Source: Novosphingobium sp.
GTDB taxonomy: Bacteria > Pseudomonadota > Alphaproteobacteria > Sphingomonadales > Sphingomonadaceae
Direction: 5' to 3'
Length of the DNA stretch: 31,710 nt
NCBI GenBank assembly: GCA_030830245.1
Contig: JAURNJ010000350.1
Coordinates: 1-31,710, forward strand
Both the position numbers and the translations under genes were made by a program. This document shows, piece after piece, positions 1 through 7,976 of this stretch. The notes beneath the pieces are model-generated. The model saw nothing but the letters and a program-made list of their open reading frames with translations. It was not told the DNA's origin and made no database searches. Numbering within the stretch: the stretch's first letter is position 1; each line of letters opens with the position of its first letter.

Positions 1-406
1 GCAGGGCGGCGCGCACCGCGCGCTGGTGCGAGGTGAGCATCACGTCAAGCTGCCAGTGCCAGATTGCGTCGTAATCGGGCGAATCGATTGCGGTGAGCTT
101 CGCCGCACCGGCATTGTTGACGAGGCAATCGATCCTGCCGAAATGCGCCGCTGCCTCTTCCAGCACTGCCGTGATCGCTTCGGGATCGGTGACATCGAGC
201 GCCCATGCGCGCGTATCGCCGCCCTCGGCGCGCACCGCTGCTGCGACTTCCGCCGCCCCTGCGGCATTGACGTCGCTCAGCGCCACTTTCGCGCCCTCAC
301 GGGCAAAGACATGCGCGGTTGCCCGGCCGATGCCGCTCGCCGCGCCGGTCAGGAACACAACGCGCCCGGCGATGGAGCGGTCGAGGTGCGGGACAGTTTC
401 ACTCAT
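1..406 (-). CDS. SDR-family oxidoreductase (3' end beyond window)
   Basis: N-terminal 135 residues of a short-chain dehydrogenase/reductase; the gene runs off the left edge. After a short leader (MSETVPHLDRSIAGR) comes a Rossmann strand with the nucleotide-binding motif TGAASGIG near residues 20-27, an acidic residue at the end of strand 2 (ALSDVN), the LDVTDP stretch that contacts the adenine, and NNAG near residues 100-103. The catalytic Ser/Tyr/Lys lie beyond the edge, so substrate type cannot be judged. Its ATG overlaps the stop of the upstream phosphotransferase by four bases (ATGA), so it is the third gene of a coupled operon with that kinase and an acyl-CoA dehydrogenase. Inferred role: oxidation or reduction of a hydroxy/keto acyl-CoA intermediate. 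The SDR family assignment is secure; the reaction is not. Confidence 0.93.
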   Translation of the reverse strand, partial: MSETVPHLDRSIAGRVVFLTGAASGIGRATAHVFAREGAKVALSDVNAAGAAEVAAAVRAEGGDTRAWALDVTDPEAITAVLEEAAAHFGRIDCLVNNAGAAKLTAIDSPDYDAIWHWQLDVMLTSHQRAVRAAL

Positions 407-1443
407 GCGGTGTCTCCTGCCATGACGGCTTCCGCCCGTTCGATGAATTCCTCGACCGACTGGCCCAGGTTTGCAAGCCGCTGGTCTGCGCTGTTGCCCT
501 TGCGGAAGCGGTCGTACAGCTGCTGCACGGCAACGCCGGTGCGCCAGTCGGCAAAGGCTTCGTACCAGCGAAGCCTATCGGGATCGATGCCCATGTGCTC
601 GGCATAAAGCTGCGCGAATACGCGGCTTTCGGGCAGGCCGAGGCTCTCCGCGCGGCGCATGAACCGCCAGTAGGACAGGCAGATGCCGACATCGACCAGC
701 GGATCGCCCAGCGTCGCCATGTCCCAGTCGAATACCGAGACGACCCTGTCCGGCTCGCCGGGCAGGAACTGGCAGTTATCGAGCTTGTAATCGTTGTGGA
801 CGAGTGCTGGCGGTCCCGACTGCGGCATTTCCGCCGCGAGCCGCTCCCCCATCGCCTCATACCGCGCGCCGCATTCCTCGGAAGCCACGCGCGTCCAGCG
901 GTCACGCCAGCCTGCCACCTGCCGATCGAGATAGCCCTCCGGCTTGCCGAGATCGGAAAGGCCGACTGCCGCAAAGTCGACCCTGTGCAGGTCGGCCAGC
1001 GCATCGGCCATCGCCGTGGCGAGACGCATGCCCAGATCGGGCAAGCCCGCCATCGATTCCGGCGCTTCGCCGAAGATCACCACGCCGCCGCCGCGATATT
1101 CGCTGACTACGAAGGGCGCGCCGATCACCTCGGCATCGTCGCAAAAAGCATAGGCGCGCGGGGCGCAGGGCCACGCCCGCCACAGCTTCGAGAGGATCGT
1201 GTACTCGCGATGCATGTCGTGCGCGCCCGGTGCGATCTTGCCGAAGGGCGGGCGGCGCAGGACCAGTTGCAGGTCGCCGAAAGCAAGCCGGTAGGTGAGG
1301 TTGGCGGTGCCGCGCGGAAACTGCGCAACCTCCATCTGCTCACCGGGCAGGTCCGGCACATGCGCGCGCAGCCACGCCTCGAGCCTCGGCCAGTCCAGCT
1401 CGTCGCCCTGACGGATCGCCGCGACTTCGGGCTGGTCGCCCAT
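403..1443 (-). CDS. APH-type phosphotransferase (ACAD10/11 kinase-domain-like)
   Basis: 346-residue aminoglycoside-phosphotransferase-fold protein. The N lobe has the nucleotide-loop region FPRGTANLTYRL (about 42-53) and a Lys/Arg-rich strand. The C lobe has the catalytic loop HNDYKLDN (216-223) and the metal-binding segment FDWDMATLGDP (238-248). This lineage acts on small hydroxylated acyl substrates rather than on drugs: it is the lineage of the human ACAD10/ACAD11 kinase domain and of Pseudomonas LvaA, which phosphorylates 4-hydroxyvaleryl-CoA. The gene directly follows an acyl-CoA dehydrogenase; the dehydrogenase TGA and this ATG share one base (TGATG). A GTG one codon upstream (1446) is a possible alternative start. 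The pairing suggests phosphorylation of a gamma-hydroxyacyl-CoA followed by elimination on the dehydrogenase. Fold confident, substrate inferred. Confidence 0.9.
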   Translation of the reverse strand: MGDQPEVAAIRQGDELDWPRLEAWLRAHVPDLPGEQMEVAQFPRGTANLTYRLAFGDLQLVLRRPPFGKIAPGAHDMHREYTILSKLWRAWPCAPRAYAFCDDAEVIGAPFVVSEYRGGGVVIFGEAPESMAGLPDLGMRLATAMADALADLHRVDFAAVGLSDLGKPEGYLDRQVAGWRDRWTRVASEECGARYEAMGERLAAEMPQSGPPALVHNDYKLDNCQFLPGEPDRVVSVFDWDMATLGDPLVDVGICLSYWRFMRRAESLGLPESRVFAQLYAEHMGIDPDRLRWYEAFADWRTGVAVQQLYDRFRKGNSADQRLANLGQSVEEFIERAEAVMAGDTA

Positions 1444-2744
1444 CACAGGCGGCCGTGCTCCTTCATCACCGCGCCATACTTCTTGTGCGCCGCTTCAAGT
1501 CGCCTGGAGCGAGTGTAGCTCGGGAACACGTCCTCGCATGGCTTGACCTGACGCAACAGCAGGCGCGCCATGGTCGACTTGTGCAGCTCAGTCGGCCCGT
1601 CGGCGAGGCCGACATGATAGGCATTGAGCACCATGTGAACGAAGGGTGCCTCGTCGGAAACGCCGAACGAGCCGTGGACCTGCAAGGCGCGGTCGGCGAT
1701 GGCCTTCAGGACCTTGGTCATGCCGACTTTCACCGCCGAGATATCGGCACGCACCTTGTTGTAGTCGTTCAGCTTGTCGATCTTCCAGGCCGTGCGCATC
1801 AGCAGCAGGCGGAACTGTTCGAGTTCCAGCCAGGAATCGGCGACCATTTCCTGCACCATCTGCATCTCGCTCAATAGCTTGCCCTTGGTGCGCCGCGAGA
1901 CGGCGCGCTCCATCATCATGTCGAGCGCGGCCTGCGCCATGCCGACGGTGCGCATCGCGTGGTGGATGCGCCCGCCGCCGAGCCGGGTCTGCGCGACCAC
2001 GAAAGCCTCTCCGCGATTGCCCAGCGTGTTGGAGACCGGCACCCGCACCTGGTTGTAGCGGATATGCGCGTGTTCCGCCGAAGGATCGAGGCGCTCGCCC
2101 CAGCCGCCGATGCCGACATTCCGGATAATCTCGATGCCCGGCATGTCAGTCGGAACGACGATCATGGTGTGGCGGCGATAGGGTTTGTCGTCGGGATCGG
2201 TGACGACCATCGCGATCAGGAAGGCGGCGTGCTTCGCCATCGAGGAGAACCACTTCTCGCCCTCGATCACCCAGTGATCGCCATCGAGCGTGGCCTTGCA
2301 TGTGAATTCCAAGGGGTCGGAGCCGCCCTGCGGCTCGGTCATCGAGAAGCAGGAGAACAGTTCGCCGTCGAGCAGCGGCTGGAGGTAGTCGCGCTTCAGC
2401 TGGTCGGTGCCGTAATGCGCGAGAATCTCGGCGTTGCCGGTATCGGGGGCCATGCAGCCGAAGATCATCGGCGCGTTGGCCGCGCGGCCGAGGATCTCGT
2501 TGAGCAGCGCCAGCTTTACCTGTCCATCACCCAGCCCGCCCAGTTCGGGCGGCAGGTGCGTGGCCCAAAGCCCCTGTTCCTTCACCTTCTGCTGCAATGG
2601 CCTGATCAGCGCGTTGCGGTAGGGATCCTTCACGTCGAACGGGTTGGGCAGGATCAGGCGCAGCGGCTCGATCTCCTCGCGCACGAATGCGTCGGCCCAG
2701 TCGAGCTTGGCCTGGTATTTGGGGTCGGTTTCAAAATCCCACAT
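1443..2744 (-). CDS. acyl-CoA dehydrogenase, ACAD10/11-like
   Basis: 433-residue FAD-dependent acyl-CoA dehydrogenase of usual single-subunit length. The order is helical N domain (LGGLGDG near 70), beta domain with FSMTEPQGGSDP (about 132-143) and WVIEGEKWFSS for flavin and substrate contacts, then C-terminal helical domain with ALQVHGSFGVSDEAP and DGPTELH. The DGP-[TD]-E-[LV]-H ending is the version I associate with ACAD10/ACAD11 relatives rather than the YEGT ending of short/medium-chain enzymes. It is the first gene of the minus-strand block; kinase and SDR follow with overlaps. Its start faces the acyl-CoA synthetase gene across a 247-base spacer with inverted repeats. Likely role: dehydrogenation, or phosphate elimination/rearrangement together with the adjacent kinase. 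The family is secure; the exact chemistry is inferred from the pairing. Confidence 0.93.
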   Translation of the reverse strand: MWDFETDPKYQAKLDWADAFVREEIEPLRLILPNPFDVKDPYRNALIRPLQQKVKEQGLWATHLPPELGGLGDGQVKLALLNEILGRAANAPMIFGCMAPDTGNAEILAHYGTDQLKRDYLQPLLDGELFSCFSMTEPQGGSDPLEFTCKATLDGDHWVIEGEKWFSSMAKHAAFLIAMVVTDPDDKPYRRHTMIVVPTDMPGIEIIRNVGIGGWGERLDPSAEHAHIRYNQVRVPVSNTLGNRGEAFVVAQTRLGGGRIHHAMRTVGMAQAALDMMMERAVSRRTKGKLLSEMQMVQEMVADSWLELEQFRLLLMRTAWKIDKLNDYNKVRADISAVKVGMTKVLKAIADRALQVHGSFGVSDEAPFVHMVLNAYHVGLADGPTELHKSTMARLLLRQVKPCEDVFPSYTRSRRLEAAHKKYGAVMKEHGRL

Positions 2745-2857
2745 GCGTCAAATCCTCTCGTTCAATTCCGAATAGCTCGCGCGGCGCTTGAGCGTCGCCC
2801 CTCTGCTTCAGACGCAGTCGCCCGCCGCCTTGCACGAGCCGATAAGCGCGGTCGGCC

Positions 2858-2937
2858 CGAGCACGACTTTGCTCGAAAAATCGAATATTGCGGACATTGC
2901 GGGTCCGGCTCTCCCTTGCGCTAATCGAGCTTGCTCG
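2858..2937. promoter_or_regulatory. candidate operator: two CGAGC/GCTCG inverted repeats in a divergent promoter region
   Basis: In the 247-base spacer between divergent catabolic operons, positions 2858-2863 (CGAGCA) and 2870-2875 (TGCTCG) form a perfect 6-bp inverted repeat with a 6-base spacer. About 60 bases further, 2926-2930 (CGAGC) and 2933-2937 (GCTCG) form a second repeat with a 2-base spacer. The second has too small a loop for a hairpin, so a dimeric-repressor site is more plausible than an RNA structure. The rest of the spacer shows no ORF. No regulator gene is adjacent, so the binding protein is unknown. Confidence 0.4.
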
Positions 2938-2991
2938 TAAGGAAAGCCACCAGTTCTTCCAACCCATATTTGTGCAAGGTGTGGACCGCTT

Positions 2992-4761
2992 GTGAGCAAC
3001 AACCAGACAGTACCCGTGATGTCGATTGCCGAGGCCAATGCGCTGCTCACCGCGCCCGATGGCCGCTTTCCGATGAAGCAGATCGTGGTGAATGGCGAAG
3101 AGTATTCCGTATTCGAAGGCCTTCCCGAAACCTTCGCGGACCTGTTTGCTGCGACCGCGAAATATGCAGGGCGCGAGTATCTGGTCTATGAGGACGAGCG
3201 CGTCACCTTCGATGCGTTCCGGCGCGTGGCCGCCGCCCTGGCGCGGCATCTGGCCGGGCAGGGGGTGAACAAGGGCGACCGTGTTGCCATCGTCATGCGC
3301 AACCTGCCCGAATGGTTCATCGCCTACTATGGTGCGGCGCTGGCGGGGGCGATTGTCACGCCGCTCAACGGCTGGTGGACCGGGCCGGAACTGGAATTCG
3401 CCTTGGTCGATTCCGGTGCGAGCGTCGCGATTGTCGATGACCGGCAGATGGCGAGCATCCTGCCGCATCTCAATGCCTGCCCTGCGCTGAAACGCGTGCT
3501 TGTCACCCGCCACGAAGGCCCGCTGCCCGCTGATTCCCGGCTTTTCCGGCTGGAGGATGTGATCGGCGTGCCCAATGCCTGGTCCGGCCTGCCCGAGGCC
3601 CACTTGCCGCAAGTCGACTTCGTGCCGGACGAACCGGTCTCGATCCTCTATACATCGGGCACGACCGGCAGGCCCAAGGGCGCAACTCTCACCCATCGCA
3701 ACATCTGCTCGGTGGCGCGCGACATGGAAATGCGCGCCGAAGCGGGGCTTATTCAGGCAGCCGAGCAGGCAGGCATGGATGTCGAGGCGCTTCGCACCGC
3801 GATGCCGCCGCCCGCGCCGGTACTGCTGATTTCGCCGATGTTCCATATTTCGGGCATCGTCGGCATGTTGCTGCCGCTGCATGTCGGCTGCGCCAATATC
3901 CTGATGCGGCGCTGGGATGCGGTGAAGGCGCTCGACATCATCGAGGCGCGCGGCGTCGCCAATCTTTCCGGGCCAAGCCTGGTCTTCTCCGACCTGCTGG
4001 CCCTTCCGGACGGCGCACGGCGCATGCGGACGCTCCGCTCGTGCGCTGTTGCAGGTCAGGCGACCCCGGCGCGCCTCGCCGAGGAGCTGCGCGAGGGGGT
4101 GCCGCAGATCGGCGTATCGTCGTGCTGGGGGCAGACCGAATGTACCGGCGCGGCAACGACCGGGTCCGGCGCATTGTTTGCGGCCTTTCCGGGCACGGTC
4201 GGGCCACGAGTTCCCTATGTAGATATCAGGGTCGTCGATGCCGAAGGGAACGAATTGCCCTGCGGCGAGGTCGGCGAACTGCTGGTTCGCGGTCCCACCG
4301 TGATGTGCGGCTACTGGGGCGATGAGAAGGCCACTGCCGAGGCATTGCGCGACGGCTGGCTGCACACCGGCGACCTTGGCCGAATCGACGAGCAGGGCCT
4401 CATCTATATCGACGACCGCGCCAAGGACATGGTGATCGCAGGCGGCCAGAACATCTACTGCGCCGAAGTGGAGCGCGTGCTCTCGATGATGCACGAACAG
4501 CAGGAAGTCGCTCTATTCGGCGTGCCCGACGAGCGGCTGGGCGAGCGCGCCATCGCCGCCGTTACCCTCAAGGCGGAAGCCGTGGGCGCAATCGATGAAG
4601 CCGCCGTGAAGTCGCACGTGCGCGCGCATCTCGCCAGTTACAAGGTGCCGCTCGAAGTGCGCTTCGACCTCGGTCCGTTTCCACGCAACGATCTCGGCAA
4701 GATCAACAAGGCGCAGCTTGTGCAGCGCTATTTCGAACTTGCGCCCGCAAACATCTCGTAA
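2992..4761 (+). CDS. acyl-CoA synthetase (AMP-forming, ANL superfamily)
   Basis: 589-residue adenylate-forming ligase converting a free carboxylic acid to its CoA thioester through an acyl-AMP. Seen in order: P-loop YTSGTTGRPKG (220-230), acyl/adenine-pocket region with WGQTECTG (the A5-type motif), GWLHTGDLGRIDEQG (A7), the hinge RAKDMVI, GGQNIYCAEVE (A8 region), and the C-terminal lysine in NDLGKINK near residue 570. Length and motifs match fatty-acid/aryl-acid CoA ligases (FadD type). The chosen start is GTG with AAGGTG about 10 bases upstream; an in-frame ATG at 3019 is the alternative. It is the first gene of a plus-strand operon with an amidohydrolase-fold protein and two acyl-CoA dehydrogenase subunits, so it probably activates the substrate these then desaturate. 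The acid itself is not identifiable. Confidence 0.94.
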   Translation: MSNNQTVPVMSIAEANALLTAPDGRFPMKQIVVNGEEYSVFEGLPETFADLFAATAKYAGREYLVYEDERVTFDAFRRVAAALARHLAGQGVNKGDRVAIVMRNLPEWFIAYYGAALAGAIVTPLNGWWTGPELEFALVDSGASVAIVDDRQMASILPHLNACPALKRVLVTRHEGPLPADSRLFRLEDVIGVPNAWSGLPEAHLPQVDFVPDEPVSILYTSGTTGRPKGATLTHRNICSVARDMEMRAEAGLIQAAEQAGMDVEALRTAMPPPAPVLLISPMFHISGIVGMLLPLHVGCANILMRRWDAVKALDIIEARGVANLSGPSLVFSDLLALPDGARRMRTLRSCAVAGQATPARLAEELREGVPQIGVSSCWGQTECTGAATTGSGALFAAFPGTVGPRVPYVDIRVVDAEGNELPCGEVGELLVRGPTVMCGYWGDEKATAEALRDGWLHTGDLGRIDEQGLIYIDDRAKDMVIAGGQNIYCAEVERVLSMMHEQQEVALFGVPDERLGERAIAAVTLKAEAVGAIDEAAVKSHVRAHLASYKVPLEVRFDLGPFPRNDLGKINKAQLVQRYFELAPANIS

Positions 4762-4778
4762 CGAAAGGTAATTTCCTC

Positions 4779-5660
4779 ATGCCCATGCCCAAGGATATCG
4801 GCATCATCGACTTGATGCTCGGCATTCCCGTCTCGGCGGACAACTCCGAACAGTACGATTTCATCAAGAAGAACCTGATGGACGCGCAGAGCAAGGAATT
4901 GTTCAAGATGCCCGTCCAGTACATGTTCAAGGACATTCCGCGCACTGAAGTCGAAGGCGATAAGGTGGACTGGACTGTCGCGCAAATGGACAAGCACGGC
5001 ATCGAAAAGGCGATGATCGGCATCAGCGCCAGTCAGGGCCCGGCCCGCACCGAGGCGGTTGCGCGCTATCCCGATCGCTTCCTCCTGAGCTATGAGTGCG
5101 ATCCCAACAAGGGCATGGAAGATGTGCGCACGATCCGCCGCCTCAAGCGCGAGCACAATATCGTCGCGGTCACAGCATTTCCGGCAGGCATGCACCCGCA
5201 AGTGCCGATCAACGACAAGAAGCTCTTCCCGATCTATGCGACCTGCGTCGAGGAAAGCCTGCCGTTCTTCTGCACCACCGGCATCGCGGGCCCTCGAATT
5301 CCCTCCATGTGCCAGCGCACCGACCTGATCGAGGAAGTCGTCTGGTTCTTCCCCGAACTGAACTTCGTGATGCGGCACGGCGCAGAGCCTTGGGATGCGC
5401 TGGCGGTCAAGCTGATGCTGAAGTTTCCCAACCTCTATTATTCGACCAGCGCCTTCGCGCCCAAGCACTACCCCAAGTCGATCATCAACTATGCGAACAC
5501 GCGCGGCGCGGACAAGATCCTCTACGCCGGCTACTTCCCCATGGGCATGAGCCTGGAGCGGATCATGTCGGACATGGAAAACGTGCCGTTCAAGGACGAG
5601 GTGTGGCCCAAGTTCCTGCGCGGCAATGCGCTGAAGCTGTTCGGCCTGGAGGACAAGTAA
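4779..5660 (+). CDS. amidohydrolase-fold protein, metal ligands degenerate
   Basis: 293 residues with the layout of the amidohydrolase-2 (Amidohydro-rel, PF04909) family: an N-terminal IID strand, a central helix-rich insertion, then barrel strands ending in LRGNALKLFGL, the usual family tail. The expected D-x-H-x-H metal motif reads D11-L-M13-L-G15. The strand normally carrying a metal His reads FFCTTG (164-168), and the usual G-S-D-[YW]-P reads AGYFP (250-254), so the catalytic Asp is a Tyr. Only the RHGAEPW histidine (H200) remains. Hydrolytic metal chemistry is therefore doubtful. Seventeen bases separate it from the ligase (RBS AAAGG), and the next ATG follows its TAA directly, so it is tightly coupled to acyl-CoA metabolism. 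It may act as a non-metal lyase/hydratase or as a structural partner; this is speculation. Confidence 0.82.
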   Translation: MPMPKDIGIIDLMLGIPVSADNSEQYDFIKKNLMDAQSKELFKMPVQYMFKDIPRTEVEGDKVDWTVAQMDKHGIEKAMIGISASQGPARTEAVARYPDRFLLSYECDPNKGMEDVRTIRRLKREHNIVAVTAFPAGMHPQVPINDKKLFPIYATCVEESLPFFCTTGIAGPRIPSMCQRTDLIEEVVWFFPELNFVMRHGAEPWDALAVKLMLKFPNLYYSTSAFAPKHYPKSIINYANTRGADKILYAGYFPMGMSLERIMSDMENVPFKDEVWPKFLRGNALKLFGLEDK

Positions 5661-6851
5661 ATGGCAACCTTGGCGCAAGAGGCGGCACCAGCCGATCTCG
5701 AAGCCTTCCGCGCCGAAACGCGCGCCTGGCTTGCTGAAAACTGCCCGCCCGGTGCGCGCAACCTGCCGCAGCAAATGGACGCAAGCTTCTGGGGCGGGCG
5801 CAACCCTGTCTACCCCAGCGAGGACCGCAAGCTGTGGTTCGAACGGATGGTAGCGCGCGGCTGGACTGCGCCGACCTGGCCGAAGGAATATGGCGGCGGC
5901 GGGCTGGATGCGGCGCAGGGCCGCATTCTCAAGCAGGAAATGGCGCGCATCGGGGCGGTTGAGCCCCTGCAGAGCCTCGGCCTGATGATGCTTGGCTGGG
6001 CGATCCTCAAGTTCGGCACCGAAGAGCAGAAGCTTGAGCATCTCACCAACATCACGCAGGGCAAGATCCGCTGGGCACAGGGCTATTCGGAGCCGGGCGC
6101 GGGGTCCGACCTTGCCAGCCTGACCACGCGCGGCGAGGATCGCGGCGACCATTTCGTGGTCAATGGCCAGAAGATCTGGACCACCTACGGCCACAAGGCG
6201 GACATGGTCTTTACCCTCGTGCGCACCGAACCCGATGCGCCGAAGCACCAGGGCATCAGCTTTCTGCTGATCGACATGGACCAGCCGGGCGTGAATGCCA
6301 AACCGATCAGGATGATCAGCGGCAACGAGCATTTTGCGCAGACATTCTTCGACGACGCCATCGTCCCTCGCGCCAACCTGCTTGGCGAACAGGGCAAGGG
6401 CTGGGATGTCGCCAAGTACCTGCTTACTTTCGAGCGTTCCTCGATGGGCCAGTCGCTTGGCGGCGGGCAGGGCAAGACGATTGCCGACATTGCGCTGGAA
6501 AACATGGGTCGCGAAGGGCTCTCGCGCGAACCCGGACTGCGCCGCGAAGTTGCTGAAACCATGATGGAAACCTGGGCGATGAATATCGCTGGCGAGCGCA
6601 TGTTCGATGCCGGCAAGGCAGGCAGCCTGTCGCCCTTTTCGCCCAACGTGATGAAGCTTCTCGGCACGGAACTGGCGGCGCGGCGCACCCGCCTTGCCAT
6701 GTCGCTGGGCGGCTTTGACGATCTCGCGCGCGACGGACAGGCCACTTACGACTGGTTGCAGGCACCTCCCAATTGCGTGGCAGGCGGATCGAACGAAGTG
6801 CAGCTGAACGTGCTCTCGAAGCGCGCGCTTGAATTGCCGGAGTACAAATAA
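5661..6851 (+). CDS. acyl-CoA dehydrogenase, probable alpha subunit of a heteromer
   Basis: 396-residue acyl-CoA dehydrogenase of the FadE type. The N domain contains APTWPKEYGGGGLD (about 70-83), the beta domain QGYSEPGAGSDLASL and GQKIWTTYGHKAD for flavin stacking, and the C domain NCVAGGSNEVQLNVLSKRALELP. It lacks the usual YEGT and has AGGSNE instead, as in subunits of two-gene acyl-CoA dehydrogenases. The stop overlaps the start of the next dehydrogenase gene by one base (TAATG), the standard arrangement of alpha2beta2 enzymes acting on steroid side chains in actinobacteria (FadE26-27, FadE28-29) and of their proteobacterial counterparts. It would introduce a C2-C3 double bond in a bulky acyl-CoA. 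Family secure; the heteromeric state is inferred from coupling and sequence type. Confidence 0.93.
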   Translation: MATLAQEAAPADLEAFRAETRAWLAENCPPGARNLPQQMDASFWGGRNPVYPSEDRKLWFERMVARGWTAPTWPKEYGGGGLDAAQGRILKQEMARIGAVEPLQSLGLMMLGWAILKFGTEEQKLEHLTNITQGKIRWAQGYSEPGAGSDLASLTTRGEDRGDHFVVNGQKIWTTYGHKADMVFTLVRTEPDAPKHQGISFLLIDMDQPGVNAKPIRMISGNEHFAQTFFDDAIVPRANLLGEQGKGWDVAKYLLTFERSSMGQSLGGGQGKTIADIALENMGREGLSREPGLRREVAETMMETWAMNIAGERMFDAGKAGSLSPFSPNVMKLLGTELAARRTRLAMSLGGFDDLARDGQATYDWLQAPPNCVAGGSNEVQLNVLSKRALELPEYK

Positions 6852-7960
6852 TGGCGCTGGTCCTATCGCAAGACGAGGCGATGCTCGTCGATTCCACGCG
6901 TGGGTTGCTCTCGCGCGAGGCGCCGGTCACCGCCTTCCGTGCGCTGCGCGATAGCGGCGCCGAATTGGCTTACGAACCCGCATTGCTGGCGAAACTTGCC
7001 GAGAACGGGCTGGTCGCGCCCAATGTCCCCGAAGCCGATGGCGGCCTCGGTCTTGGCGCGGCGGCTGCCGGGCTGGTGCTCCAGCAGGCGGGCCATGTGC
7101 TCGCTGCCGCGCCGCTGCTGTCGGCGGCGATCAGCGCCGCATTGATCGCGCGTGCCGGAGACGAAGGTCATCGCGCCGATCTGCTCGGTCCGATCGTGGC
7201 AGGCGAGCGAGTGGTCGCGCCCGCGCTTGAAGAAGGCGTCCGTCACGATCCGCGGAGGCTGGAGACCAAAGCCGCGAAATCGGGCGAGGGCTGGAGCCTG
7301 ACTGGTGCCAAGACCGCCGTGATCGACGGTTTCGCAGCCGACGCCTATGTCGTGTCAGCTGTCGCTGATGGCGTTCCTGCGCTCTTCCTCGTCGAAAAGG
7401 GAGCGGGTGGGCTTAACGTCGAAAGGTTCGTCGCAGTCGATAGCCGCAACTATGCCAAGCTGACTTTCGCGGCGACCCCGGCAACGCGCCTTGGGCAGGG
7501 CGATGCCAGCGCCGCGATTGCCGCAGCGCTCGATCTCGGTCGCGCGCTGCTGGCGGCGGAACTGCTCGGCGCTGCGGACGAGGCCTTTGCGCGCACGGTT
7601 TCCTACCTCAAGGAACGGCGCCAGTTCGATCGCGAGATCGGCACCTTCCAGGCATTGCAGCATCGCGCTGCCCGGCTCTATTCGCGGCTCGATGTGGCGC
7701 GCGGGGTCGTGCTCAAGGCTCTTCGCGCCATCGACGAAGGCGATGCGGACGCTACCTGGCTTGCCAGCCTCGCCAAGGGCACGATGACCCGACTCGCTCG
7801 CGACGTCATGATGGAAGCGATGCAGATGCACGGCGGCATCGGCATGACCGATGACTTCGACGTGGGGCTGTTCGTCAAGCGCGCGCAGTCGGCTGGAGAG
7901 CTACTGGGCGACGATCATTTCCACACCGAGCGGCTCGCCGCGGGCAAATGGGGGCTATAG
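6851..7960 (+). CDS. acyl-CoA dehydrogenase, probable beta subunit of a heteromer
   Basis: 369-residue, more divergent acyl-CoA dehydrogenase with a poorly conserved beta domain (EGWSLTGAKTAVIDG is all that is left of the usual flavin-contact strand) and a well-kept C domain: RRQFDREIGTFQALQHRAARLY (about 257-278) and MQMHGGIGMTDDFDVGLFVKRAQ. This degeneration in the middle with a preserved C-terminal helical bundle is typical of the partner subunit of alpha2beta2 dehydrogenases, where FAD sits at the interface of unlike subunits. It is the last gene of the operon starting at 2992 and converges with the DapB-like gene only seven bases away, with a small GC hairpin over the junction. A stand-alone enzyme is less likely. 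Confidence 0.9.
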   Translation: MALVLSQDEAMLVDSTRGLLSREAPVTAFRALRDSGAELAYEPALLAKLAENGLVAPNVPEADGGLGLGAAAAGLVLQQAGHVLAAAPLLSAAISAALIARAGDEGHRADLLGPIVAGERVVAPALEEGVRHDPRRLETKAAKSGEGWSLTGAKTAVIDGFAADAYVVSAVADGVPALFLVEKGAGGLNVERFVAVDSRNYAKLTFAATPATRLGQGDASAAIAAALDLGRALLAAELLGAADEAFARTVSYLKERRQFDREIGTFQALQHRAARLYSRLDVARGVVLKALRAIDEGDADATWLASLAKGTMTRLARDVMMEAMQMHGGIGMTDDFDVGLFVKRAQSAGELLGDDHFHTERLAAGKWGL

Positions 7961-7976
7961 GGGGCGGTTAGCCCCC
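7960..7976. terminator. GC hairpin between convergent genes
   Basis: GGGGGC (7960-7965) and GCCCCC (7971-7976) form a perfect 6-bp stem with a 5-base loop. It spans the stop codons of the two convergent genes (TAG on plus, TAA on minus). There is no T-run on either side, so intrinsic termination is uncertain. Confidence 0.35.

Noticed and set aside
2731..4494. 587-codon open frame on the minus strand opposite the acyl-CoA synthetase
   Set aside because: Shadow frame of a high-GC gene: the plus-strand product has every ANL motif in order, while the minus translation is low-complexity and matches no family.
4728..6332. 534-codon minus-strand open frame
   Set aside because: Runs antisense through two clear genes (amidohydrolase-fold protein and dehydrogenase); no recognisable domain.
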